Below, piece by piece: positions 9,780 through 17,018 of a stretch of 64,000 nucleotides of DNA. This DNA is from DASXHY01 sp035552155 (GTDB taxonomy: Bacteria > Verrucomicrobiota > Verrucomicrobiia > Limisphaerales > DASXHY01), in assembly GCA_035552155.1 (NCBI GenBank), contig DASZLX010000050.1, positions 124,001-188,000 of the forward strand, given 5' to 3'. Made by a program: the position numbers and the translations under genes. The notes under the pieces are model-generated. The model ran no database searches. It saw nothing but the letters and a program-made list of their open reading frames with translations, and was not told the DNA's origin. Positions within the stretch are counted from its first letter, which is position 1; each line of letters starts with the position of its first letter.

Positions 9780-10766
9780 ATGCCCTTGCTCGAAGTCACC
9801 AACCTGCGCACGTCGTTTCATACACGGCATGGCATTGTCCGCGCGGTCAATGGTGTCTCGTTCTCGCTCGAAAAAGGCGACACGCTCGGCATCGTCGGCG
9901 AATCCGGCTCCGGCAAATCCGTCACCTGCTACTCGCTCATGCGATTGATTCCCGAACCGCCGGGAAAAATTGAAGGCGGCACCGCGGCTTTCGACGGCGT
10001 CGATTTGCTCACTGCCTCGCCGGAGCAACTGAGGAAAATTCGCGGCAAACGCATTTCGATGATTTTTCAGGACCCAATGACGTCCTTGAATCCTTATTTG
10101 AAGATTTCCGAGCAGTTGATCGAGCCGCTCTTGATTCACGAAAACATCAGCCGCGCCGACGCGTTGAAACGCGGCATCGCCGCTCTTGAAGAAGTCGGCG
10201 TGCCCGACGCCGCCAAGCGCATCCGCAGTTATCCGCACGAATTTTCCGGCGGCATGAGGCAACGCGTGATGATCGCCATGGCGCTCATCACCAAGCCCGA
10301 GTTGCTCATTGCGGATGAGCCGACTACCGCGCTCGATGTCACTGTTCAGGCGCAAATCCTCGATCTCGTCAAAAAAATGCAGCGCGAACTCGGCATGGCG
10401 GTGATTTGGATCACGCATGACCTCGGCGTCGTGGCAGGCTTTTGCCGCCGCGTGCAGGTGATGTATGCGGGCCGTATTGTCGAGCGCGCCGCGACCGATG
10501 AACTTTTTCAGCAAACCGCCCATCCCTACACGTGCGCGCTCCAGAAATCCATTCCCGCGCTGCAACCCAAAGGCGCGGCCCTTTATACCATTCCCGGCAT
10601 GCCGCCGGATTTGTCGCGCAAAGTCGAAGGCTGCCCCTTCGTCCCGCGTTGCGAATTCGCACAGGACCAATGTCGACAACCGGTGGAGTTAAAAGACGTG
10701 GCCCCCCATCACGCGACCGCCTGCTTGCGTGTGCAGAAGGGTGAAATTAATTTGAAACACGAATGA
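9780..10766 (+). CDS. oppD: Oligopeptide ABC transporter ATPase OppD
   Basis: ATP-hydrolysing subunit, 328 residues. Walker A is GESGSGKS, followed by the Q-loop MIFQDPMTSLNP, signature FSGGMRQR, Walker B LLIADEPTTALD and switch WITHDLG. The C-terminal oligopeptide-transporter extension carries the cysteine pattern expected for the 4Fe-4S or metal site of OppD/DppD (CPFVPRCEFAQDQC). I place the start at ATG 9780, one base after oppC. Instead of being joined directly to oppF, it is followed by about 200 bp of repeat-rich DNA. Confidence 0.95.
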   Translation: MPLLEVTNLRTSFHTRHGIVRAVNGVSFSLEKGDTLGIVGESGSGKSVTCYSLMRLIPEPPGKIEGGTAAFDGVDLLTASPEQLRKIRGKRISMIFQDPMTSLNPYLKISEQLIEPLLIHENISRADALKRGIAALEEVGVPDAAKRIRSYPHEFSGGMRQRVMIAMALITKPELLIADEPTTALDVTVQAQILDLVKKMQRELGMAVIWITHDLGVVAGFCRRVQVMYAGRIVERAATDELFQQTAHPYTCALQKSIPALQPKGAALYTIPGMPPDLSRKVEGCPFVPRCEFAQDQCRQPVELKDVAPHHATACLRVQKGEINLKHE

Positions 10767-10794
10767 ACCGAGGAACAGAATTCGCTCCCGAAGC

Positions 10795-10914
10795 CGGTAG
10801 GGACAGCGCGCTGCGCTGTCCGCGGCGCAACGTCAGGCGCAATTTAAATCGTGGGCCGGCTTTTTTCCGCCCGCTGGGCGTGGGCGGGGACTCCGCAGCG
10901 CGGCGTCCCTACCG
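10795..10914. repeat. GC-rich composite inverted repeat between oppD and oppF
   Basis: The outer arms CGGTAGGGAC (10795-10804) and GTCCCTACCG (10905-10914) are perfect inverse copies. Inside the left arm is a second hairpin, GGACAGCGC-GCG-type (10801-10821), with a 9-bp stem. No coding sequence is supported here. It looks like an inserted small palindromic element that splits the operon, and it could act as an internal attenuator. Confidence 0.7.
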
Positions 10915-10929
10915 ATTCGCGATTCATTT

Positions 10930-10959
10930 CATCTGTGTTGATCTGTGTCCATCTGTGGC
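10930..10959 (+). repeat. Three 10-bp ATCTGTG iterons just upstream of oppF
   Basis: Three direct units of exactly 10 bp (CATCTGTGTT, GATCTGTGTC, CATCTGTGGC) lie in register, ending 5 bp before the oppF start. They occupy the place where a Shine-Dalgarno site would be expected; none is visible. One helical turn per unit would suit a repeated protein-binding site. Confidence 0.75.
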
Positions 10960-10964
10960 TAGAT

Positions 10965-11951
10965 ATGTCTGACGCCTTTCTCGAAATCAAAGACCTGAAA
11001 GCCCATTTCCCGGTGGAGCGCGGGATTATTTTCCGGCACGAGATCGGCACGGTCAAAGCAGTGGATGGCGTCACGCTGACTTTGGGACGTGGGGAAATTC
11101 TTGGCCTCGTCGGCGAATCCGGTTGCGGCAAATCCACGCTCGGCCGAACCATTCTGCAGTTGATCCGGCCCACCGAGGGCATCGTGGTGCTGGCTGGGAA
11201 GAATCTCACGCAACTCCACGGCTCCGAACTGCGCCATGCACGCGCGGATTTTCAGATGATTTTTCAGGATCCGTACGCCTCGCTCAATCCGCGCATGACT
11301 GTCTTCGACACACTTGCCGAAGCTATCCAGGCCCACACCAAAATCCCACGCGGCGAAATTCCCCGCCGCGTCACGGAACTGATGGAAAAAGTCGGCCTCG
11401 CGCCGAGGTTCCTGAAAAAATATCCGCACGAATTCTCCGGCGGCCAGCGCCAACGCATCGCCATCGCCCGCGCGCTGGCGGTCGAACCCAAATTGATCGT
11501 CGCGGATGAACCAGTGTCGGCGCTCGACGTTTCCATCCAGGCCCAGATCATCAATCTCCTCGCGCAACTCTCGCGCGAGATGCAGTTGACCCTGATTTTT
11601 ATTTCTCACGATCTCTCCGTGGTCAAACACATTTCCGATCGCATCGCGGTCATGTATCTCGGAAAAATTGTAGAACTGGGTCCGGCGGCAAAAGTGTTCG
11701 AGCGGCCTTTGCATCCCTATTCCAAAGCCCTCGTGAGCGCCGTGCCGATTCCCGATCCCGTTCGCGAAAAAAAGCGGGAACGCATCATCCTCACCGGTGA
11801 CCCGCCCTCGCCCATGAATCCACCCGGTGGCTGCCCGTTTCATCCACGCTGTCCTTACGCCATTCCCGACTGCGCGCGCATTGTCCCCAAACTGGAGAAT
11901 TTTGACGAAAATCAGCAGGCCTCGTGCATCCGGATGCGCGAAATCAATTAA
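10965..11951 (+). CDS. oppF: Oligopeptide ABC transporter ATPase OppF
   Basis: Second ATPase of the Opp complex, 328 residues. Motifs are Walker A GESGCGKST, Q-loop MIFQDPYASLNPRM, signature FSGGQRQRIAIARAL, Walker B LIVADEPVSALDVS and FISHDLSV, then the C-terminal cysteine-rich extension CPFHPRCPYAIPDC. The frame remains open upstream to 10851, but that part is repeat DNA. ATG 10965 begins MSDAFLEIKDLKAHFP, the normal OppF N-terminus. It completes a five-gene importer; separation from oppD by repeats may lower or uncouple its expression. Confidence 0.95.
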   Translation: MSDAFLEIKDLKAHFPVERGIIFRHEIGTVKAVDGVTLTLGRGEILGLVGESGCGKSTLGRTILQLIRPTEGIVVLAGKNLTQLHGSELRHARADFQMIFQDPYASLNPRMTVFDTLAEAIQAHTKIPRGEIPRRVTELMEKVGLAPRFLKKYPHEFSGGQRQRIAIARALAVEPKLIVADEPVSALDVSIQAQIINLLAQLSREMQLTLIFISHDLSVVKHISDRIAVMYLGKIVELGPAAKVFERPLHPYSKALVSAVPIPDPVREKKRERIILTGDPPSPMNPPGGCPFHPRCPYAIPDCARIVPKLENFDENQQASCIRMREIN

Positions 11952-12041
11952 GTTGAATGAGTTAAAACGGTGGTTGTTAAAGGAGTGGGAAAATTCACGC
12001 GTTCCCGCTATTTAACCATTTAACTTATTTAACAATTTAAC
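11952..12041. repeat. Imperfect hairpin built of GTTAAAT/ATTTAAC iterons
   Basis: Right arm 12002-12041 contains ATTTAAC four times (12010, 12018, 12027, 12035; spacing 8-9 bp). Left arm 11952-11991 is an imperfect inverse copy, and a 10-bp AT-richer loop joins them. A related inverted structure lies at 54983-55079. It follows the oppF stop directly, so it may terminate the operon, but no U-run is visible. Confidence 0.65.
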
Positions 12042-12095
12042 AGCTCAAATTTTCTACATTGAGCGAATGAGCGCGCGCGTTTACCTTTCGGCCCC

Positions 12096-13067
12096 ATGAA
12101 CGTCTTTGTCACTGGCGGCGCCGGATACATCGGCTCGGTTTGCACGGAAGAACTGCTGAACGCGGGTCACGCGGTCACGGTTTACGACAACTTGAGTGAA
12201 GGCCATCGCGCGGCCGTGGACTCGCGCGCAAAATTCATTTTGGCCAAACCCGAGCAGGACGGCGACATTCTCAATGCCGTCAAATCCACAAAGCCCGATG
12301 CCATCATGCACTTCGCCGCCAGCGCGCTGGTGGGCGAATCGATGACCAATCCCAAAAAATATTTTCACAACAATCTCGTCAACGCGCTCAAGCTCGCCGA
12401 TGCCGCCGTGGAATGCGGCGTGAAAAAATTTGTGTTTAGCTCCACCTGCGCCACCTACGGCCCGCCCGATCGCGTGCCCATGACCGAGGATTTGCCGCAG
12501 CACCCCATCAATCCTTACGGCGAAGCCAAGCTGATGTTCGAGAAAGTGCTGATTTGGTACCAGCAGATTTACAAACTGGAATTTATTGCCTTCCGCTATT
12601 TCAACGCCGCCGGCGCGAGCGAGAAATTTGGTGAGCATCATCGCATCGAAACGCACTTGATCCCGAACATCCTCTTTGTCGCGCTCGGGAAAAAGCAGAA
12701 CTGCGAAATCTTTGGCACGGACTACCCGACCCAGGACGGCACGTGCATTCGTGATTACATCCACATCCGAGATTTGGCCCAGGCGCACATCCTCGGATTG
12801 CAGCCCGGCAAAACCGGCTTCTACAATTTAGGCAACGGCGACGGCTATTCGGTGCGGCAAGTGATCGAAATGTGCGAAAAGGTGACCGGTAAAAAAATCC
12901 CCGCGATTGAAAAGCCGCGCCGTCCCGGAGACCCACCGAAGTTGGTTGCCTCCGCTGCCAAAGCGATCAACGAATTGGGTTGGAAACCGAGATTTCCGAA
13001 GCTGGAAGACATCGTCTCTACCGCTTGGGCCTGGCACAAGAAGCATCCGGATGGGTATCCCGATTAA
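12096..13067 (+). CDS. galE: UDP-glucose 4-epimerase
   Basis: Interconverts UDP-glucose and UDP-galactose for polysaccharide synthesis; cytosolic, NAD-dependent extended SDR of 323 residues. The Rossmann glycine motif is TGGAGYIGS (residues 5-13). Cofactor and substrate residues are seen in FAASALVGESM and the catalytic set FSSTCATYG plus NPYGEAKLM (the YxxxK pair), with PTQDGTCIRDYIHI further on. The start ATG gives the canonical N-terminus. A perfect palindrome (13076-13097) lies just after the stop. Confidence 0.96.
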   Translation: MNVFVTGGAGYIGSVCTEELLNAGHAVTVYDNLSEGHRAAVDSRAKFILAKPEQDGDILNAVKSTKPDAIMHFAASALVGESMTNPKKYFHNNLVNALKLADAAVECGVKKFVFSSTCATYGPPDRVPMTEDLPQHPINPYGEAKLMFEKVLIWYQQIYKLEFIAFRYFNAAGASEKFGEHHRIETHLIPNILFVALGKKQNCEIFGTDYPTQDGTCIRDYIHIRDLAQAHILGLQPGKTGFYNLGNGDGYSVRQVIEMCEKVTGKKIPAIEKPRRPGDPPKLVASAAKAINELGWKPRFPKLEDIVSTAWAWHKKHPDGYPD

Positions 13068-13075
13068 AGACGGTC

Positions 13076-13097
13076 GGGCGACGCTGCTGCGTCGCCC
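13076..13097. repeat. Palindrome after galE
   Basis: Perfect 9-bp stem GGGCGACGC-TGCT-GCGTCGCCC immediately after galE. The short run CCTAT that follows is not a U-tract, so it resembles the dispersed palindromes more than a classic terminator, although it could serve as one. Confidence 0.65.
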
Positions 13098-13106
13098 CTA
13101 TCCCCG

Positions 13107-13439
13107 TCACGCGCCTTTAGCTCGGGACGAAAGAAGTCTAAAAAACTCTCTCAAAGAAATCTTTCCGCGTGTAACGCTCCAAAATCCCGGCCAATCATCG
13201 ATCGCATAACGCCGAAGAATCCGTCCCATCATACGAAAAAAAGTTGTTCCGTTGCCCGTGGTTCGAAAACGAAGACAACGAGTCCTTACGTCACTGGGGC
13301 TCCGCCACTCGTCGATAACTAAAACCGGACTACCCGCTGTTACAAGAATTAACAGCGCAATGACGAGCCCTGTCGGGAGGAGAGACAAGAAAAACACGCA
13401 TCCCAGGAATCTCTCAATAAATTGCTGCAGCTTTCTCAT
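13107..13439 (-). CDS. Short sugar-transferase-like membrane protein
   Basis: This 110-residue protein has one long hydrophobic stretch (about 14-35) followed by motifs recalling the bacterial sugar (undecaprenyl-phosphate glycosyl-1-phosphate) transferase domain: GSPVLVIDEWR, CLRFRTTG, then GRILRRYAIDDWPGFWSV and RGKISLREFF. Full family domains are about 190 residues; here the segment between the RFRT and LRR motifs is compressed and the terminal MSLVGPRP is replaced by ISLREF. It is either a degenerate remnant or a compact variant. It sits between galE and the bactofilin genes on the opposite strand, a context that fits surface polysaccharide work. Confidence 0.6.
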   Translation of the reverse strand: MRKLQQFIERFLGCVFFLSLLPTGLVIALLILVTAGSPVLVIDEWRSPSDVRTRCLRFRTTGNGTTFFRMMGRILRRYAIDDWPGFWSVTRGKISLREFFRLLSSRAKGA

Positions 13440-13577
13440 TGTTGCATGGTTGGGACGTGCATATCGCTCAACCGTTCAAAGATTTTCAGCGCCGCGGGAG
13501 AATTTCTTGGACAAATCCTTTGACGCCTATCGATTGGTGGACTAGAAGTTGATTCCACTCGAAACAGGATAAAAATT

Positions 13578-13985
13578 ATGAATGGAACAGGCGCTTCAAA
13601 AAATGTGCTGGCTTCGGATGTCGAAATCAAGGGCAACCTCAAGTTTTCCGGCGAATTGACGTTTGAGGGCAAAATCGACGGTGAAATCCAAACTGATGGC
13701 GTGCTGAACCTGGGCGACAGCGCCATCGTCAACGGCAACATCAATGCTCAGAATGTAGTTGTTCGCGGCAAAGTGAACGGCAATATCAACGCCAAGGAGA
13801 AAATCGACATCAAGACCAAAACGGAATTATTCGGGGACATTCGCGCCTCCAAATTATCCGTCGAGGAGGGAGTGACCTTTGTGGGAAAAACCGAAGTGAA
13901 TCCGAACAAGGTTTCTCCCACGCCCGGCGCCCGCCCTCCGGAAGCCGCTAAGCCCGCGGATGCCGGCAAACCGCTGGGTCGCTGA
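13578..13985 (+). CDS. Bactofilin
   Basis: Cytoskeletal beta-helix protein that self-polymerises and scaffolds envelope enzymes; 135 residues, normal family length. The core (about residues 12-110) shows the repeating hydrophobic-glycine pattern: IKGNLKFSGELTFEGKIDG, then INGNI-type turns and LFGDIRASKLSVEEG. Short disordered ends follow, the C-terminal one rich in Pro, Ala and Lys. It is followed 27 bp later by a second bactofilin with zinc ribbons, which suggests they are made together and may co-assemble. Confidence 0.93.
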   Translation: MNGTGASKNVLASDVEIKGNLKFSGELTFEGKIDGEIQTDGVLNLGDSAIVNGNINAQNVVVRGKVNGNINAKEKIDIKTKTELFGDIRASKLSVEEGVTFVGKTEVNPNKVSPTPGARPPEAAKPADAGKPLGR

Positions 13986-14012
13986 GCCGTTTCACCGCTC
14001 GGCCAACTTTAG

Positions 14013-14714
14013 ATGCCGGCGAAAATACAGGACAAGGTCCTGGTGGTCTGCCCTCATTGCGGCCACCAGCAGCCCGAACCGCCTACCGCCTTTTCCAGCG
14101 TTTGCAAAAAATGCGGACAGCATCTTCGCGTCCAGGAGATTCTTCATCCCGCCCCGAAAGCCGCCGAGCGCGGTCCGGAACGAAAGCGCATCACCTGCTT
14201 CGAGTGCGGCGCGGAATTGGAAGTCCCGCTCAGCGCTGAGTCCACGATGTGCAAACGCTGCAGTCGCTACGTGGACATGAAGAACTACGTGATCAGCAGC
14301 GCGGTTTCCAAAAACTTCAAGACCAAAGGCTCATTCGTCATCGACCCCAAGGGTTACGTGTTCAACACTGAAGCGGTCGTCAATGACGCCGTCATTAAGG
14401 GAAGGTTTCTGGGGAAATTATTCGCCGAACAATCGTTGACGATTTATTCGTCCGCTGAAATCAAAGGGAGTTTCAAAGCCGGGCGCCTGGTCATTCCCGC
14501 CGCGAATCATTTCCGATGGCCGGAGCCAATTAAAATCGCTTCGGCGGAAATCGCCGGCGAACTCGCCGCCAATCTGCTCGCTGACGAAACGGTGGTGTTG
14601 AAATCCACCGCCAGACTGTTCGGCGATGTGGAGACGGCGAACCTGGTGGTGGAAGAAGGCGCGGTGGTGGTGGGGCGGGTTCGGGTGGGAATGAAAAGCG
14701 GCACCCTTTTGTGA
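14013..14714 (+). CDS. Bactofilin-like protein with two N-terminal zinc ribbons
   Basis: The 233-residue protein starts with two Cys4 zinc-ribbon units: CPHCGH...CKKCGQ (about 11-34) and CFECGAEL...CKRCSRY (about 65-90). The C-terminal half (about 100-230) has bactofilin-type beta-helix turns: KTKGSFVIDPKGYVF, AVIKGRFLGKLFAEQSLTI, AEIKGSFKAG and RLFGDVETANLVVEEGAV. No enzyme motif is present. The ribbons could attach the filament to nucleic acid or a partner protein. It lies directly after the plain bactofilin and is probably co-transcribed with it. Confidence 0.85.
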   Translation: MPAKIQDKVLVVCPHCGHQQPEPPTAFSSVCKKCGQHLRVQEILHPAPKAAERGPERKRITCFECGAELEVPLSAESTMCKRCSRYVDMKNYVISSAVSKNFKTKGSFVIDPKGYVFNTEAVVNDAVIKGRFLGKLFAEQSLTIYSSAEIKGSFKAGRLVIPAANHFRWPEPIKIASAEIAGELAANLLADETVVLKSTARLFGDVETANLVVEEGAVVVGRVRVGMKSGTLL

Positions 14715-14792
14715 AGAAGCGTTCGTGAAACGCAAAACGTGAATGAGGCCCGTGCCTCATTCACGTTTCACGCGTTAAGCTTCCCCTCCGTG

Positions 14793-15338
14793 TTACTCCG
14801 CGAGCAATTTCTCAACCACCGTCTCAACATGACTCGGCTGCAGCCCGATGGCGCGCACGACGCCTTTGCGGTCGATCACCGCATAGGTCGGATAATAATG
14901 CACCGCCCACGCTTTCTGCGACGCCAGTTCCGGGTCGCGCGCCGTGGGATATTTGATGCCCTTGGTCGTGACCACATCAGCCATTTTTTCCTGGCCGCGT
15001 TGGTTCGTGCAAACGCCCACAATCACCAGGCCCTTGTCCTTGTATTTTTCCAGCATCTCATTGTTGTGAGGGATGGCGGCCATGCACGGTCCGCACCAGG
15101 TCGCATAAAAATCCACGATGACCACCTTGCCCTTCATGTCCTCTGGTTTGACCTCGCCGTTCATCCAGCCCGTGACGCTCAACGCGGGCATCGGCTTGCC
15201 TTCCAGCGCGGCGTGGGCGGCCCGTTGCTCGGGCTTATCGTCCCAGGTCCAATTATCGGGAAATTCTCCGGCGACGGTTTTGAGTGCGGCGAGGGAAAAC
15301 GCGCAGGCGAGGAGCAGGGAATATATTCCTTTGTGCAT
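14793..15338 (-). CDS. TlpA/ResA-like thioredoxin-fold protein, exported
   Basis: Thiol-disulfide protein acting outside the cytoplasm, 181 residues. ATG 15338 gives a clear signal peptide (MHKGIYSLLLACAFSLAALK, cleaved after TVAG or nearby). The mature domain has the active site FYATWCGPCMAAIP, the fold signature GKVVIVDF, and the cis-proline region VHYYPTYAVIDRKG. The frame is open 22 codons upstream, but those lack signal character. The roughly 40 residues before the TlpA fold are acidic and unassigned. It is divergent from the ACT gene, sharing a 107-bp upstream region. Confidence 0.9.
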   Translation of the reverse strand: MHKGIYSLLLACAFSLAALKTVAGEFPDNWTWDDKPEQRAAHAALEGKPMPALSVTGWMNGEVKPEDMKGKVVIVDFYATWCGPCMAAIPHNNEMLEKYKDKGLVIVGVCTNQRGQEKMADVVTTKGIKYPTARDPELASQKAWAVHYYPTYAVIDRKGVVRAIGLQPSHVETVVEKLLAE

Positions 15339-15445
15339 GTCAAAACGGCTATCATGGAAAGGTTCAAACAACAAGCGGTTTTTGGCAGCAATTGCAGGCG
15401 GCATTTCCTGCTGCGCGACGGAAAAAAGTGTGGAAGGTTACCTTC

Positions 15446-15904
15446 ATGGTAGCAACCGCAATGAAAGGCCGCCGCGCCAACTGGGTCGTGCAGTTTTCGG
15501 TGTTTACGCCGAATCGCCTGGGCCGGCTGAACGAACTCATCAAACTTCTGGGCGCGAACAATATTCACGTTCTCGCGCTGACGGTGCTCGATACCACTGA
15601 CAGCTCCATCATCCGGGTCGTGGTCGATGATCCCGAAAAAGCGCGCGAGTTGCTGCAGGAAAACGGATTTGCCTTCACTGAAAGCGCACTCGTCGTGGTG
15701 GAAGTGGCTTCACCCGACGAATTGAACCGTCTCATCGCGGCGCTGCTCGAGGCCGAATTGAACATCAACTATCTTTACTCTTTCATTCCCCATCCCAACG
15801 GCATCTCCATCGTCGGCCTGAGCATGGAAGACAACGACGTCGCCGAGCAGGTGCTCAAGCAGCATCAATTTCCAGTGCTGAGACAGACGGATATCTCGCG
15901 GTAA
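15446..15904 (+). CDS. Tandem ACT-domain protein
   Basis: Probable small-molecule (amino-acid) sensing protein, 152 residues, made of two ACT-like beta-alpha-beta units. The first is at about 12-75 (VVQFSVFTPNRLGRLNELIK, then SSIIRVVVDDPEKARELL). The second is at about 80-145 (VVVEVASPDELNRLIAALLEAEL, then ISIVGLSMEDNDVAEQVL). It resembles the free-standing tandem ACT proteins found in many bacteria, with no attached enzyme domain. ATG 15446 is chosen because GGAAGG stands at the right distance upstream; the open frame extends 54 codons further without similarity. Its regulatory target is unknown. Confidence 0.85.
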   Translation: MVATAMKGRRANWVVQFSVFTPNRLGRLNELIKLLGANNIHVLALTVLDTTDSSIIRVVVDDPEKARELLQENGFAFTESALVVVEVASPDELNRLIAALLEAELNINYLYSFIPHPNGISIVGLSMEDNDVAEQVLKQHQFPVLRQTDISR

Positions 15905-15957
15905 CTTGCCCTTCAGGGACGCGTCGTCGATATTGGTGCATGAGGAAAAGGAGGGCA

Positions 15958-16200
15958 ATGGCCGGATGGATACCCGTGGACTCTTCTGCGGTCCGCGCGG
16001 TGCGCTATAATTTTGCGACGGCCGAACTCGACGTGCGTTTTGAAGAGGGCCGGGAATACCGATACCGCCACGTACCGAGATCGAAATTCCGCGCATTGCT
16101 TGCGGCTGGATCGACTGGCGCGTTCATCAATCAGGAAATAAAACCGCATCATGTTTTCCGCGAGATAACACCTCTCGCGATTCATCCCGAACAAACATGA
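15958..16200 (+). CDS. KTSC-domain protein
   Basis: Small protein of about 80 residues matching the KTSC domain: PVDSSAVRAVRYN at the start, LDVRFEEGREYRYRHVP in the middle, and AGSTGAFINQEIK in place of the usual KTSC-like SxGxYFN-IK segment. The molecular role of the family is not settled; it occurs as a single domain or fused to RNA- or protein-processing proteins. The start could be ATG 15940 (six residues longer). I prefer 15958 because the AAGGAG just before it would be a close Shine-Dalgarno site. It lies 39 bp before the SDR gene. Confidence 0.8.
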   Translation: MAGWIPVDSSAVRAVRYNFATAELDVRFEEGREYRYRHVPRSKFRALLAAGSTGAFINQEIKPHHVFREITPLAIHPEQT

Positions 16201-16239
16201 ATTGACGGCGGCGGTGGGACCCATTAAACAACAGGGCGA

Positions 16240-16989
16240 ATGCAACTCGCCGGCAAGATCGCCCTCGTTACCGGAGGCACCCGCGGAATCGGGGCCGCAA
16301 CCGCCATCGCTCTTGCCCGGGAGGGCGCCGACGTGGCCATTGTCGGAAGAAATATCGACGCGGAGGCGCAGGCCACGCGCGATGCCATTGTCAAACAGGG
16401 GCGGCGCTGCGAAATCCTCCAGGCTGACTGCGCCAAACCGGCGGAAGCTTCGCGTTGCGTGAAGGAGGCGGAATTGAAACTCGGGCCCGTGGCGGTGCTC
16501 GTCCATAGCGCCGGCGGCCCGGCGAATGGCGGATTGCTGGCCATCACACCGGAGGCGTGGCATTCGGCTTTTGACGTGCATGTGCACGCCATATTTCACC
16601 TCAGCCGCGCCGTGATTCCGGCGATGCAGGCGAAGAAAGAGGGTGCCATCATTTTAATTTCTTCCACGGCCGGCATTCGCGGTTTTCATTCCCACACCGC
16701 GTATCAGGTGGTGAAAGGGGCGCTGCCGCAATTTGCGCGCGCGCTGGCCCGCGAATTTGCCGGTGATAACATCCGCGTCAACTGCGTCGCGCCGGGAGTC
16801 ATCCGAACCGCTTTCCACGCCTCCATGACGGCCGAGCAGAAGAAGATAAATCTCGAACAACGCATCCCACTGCGCCGCGAGGGCACCTCCGAGCAAGTGG
16901 CCGAGGCCATTGTGCAACTGGCAAAGAATGATTACATCACCGGGGAAACGCTTACGATTGATGGCGGCCTGACAATGCGGATGGCGTGA
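16240..16989 (+). CDS. SDR-family NAD(P)-dependent oxidoreductase
   Basis: Classical short-chain dehydrogenase/reductase, 249 residues, cytosolic. The cofactor motif is TGGTRGIG (residues 10-17), then HSAGG in place of NNAG, catalytic Ser in LISSTAGI and the YxxxK pair in TAYQVVKGAL, with the C-terminal GETLTIDGGLTMRM. It resembles FabG and glucose-1-dehydrogenase-like enzymes, but the sequence alone does not tell the substrate. It is convergent with the hydroxyacid-dehydrogenase gene that follows. Confidence 0.92.
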   Translation: MQLAGKIALVTGGTRGIGAATAIALAREGADVAIVGRNIDAEAQATRDAIVKQGRRCEILQADCAKPAEASRCVKEAELKLGPVAVLVHSAGGPANGGLLAITPEAWHSAFDVHVHAIFHLSRAVIPAMQAKKEGAIILISSTAGIRGFHSHTAYQVVKGALPQFARALAREFAGDNIRVNCVAPGVIRTAFHASMTAEQKKINLEQRIPLRREGTSEQVAEAIVQLAKNDYITGETLTIDGGLTMRMA

Positions 16990-17018
16990 CGGAAGGCCGG
17001 GGATTGTAAACGGCGGAA

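Noticed and set aside
10930..10959. CRISPR-like array
   Set aside because: The three units are only 10 bp each, directly joined with no spacers.
14739..15452. Open frame on the plus strand across the TlpA gene
   Set aside because: Antisense shadow; the minus-strand frame has a signal peptide and a WCGPC active site.
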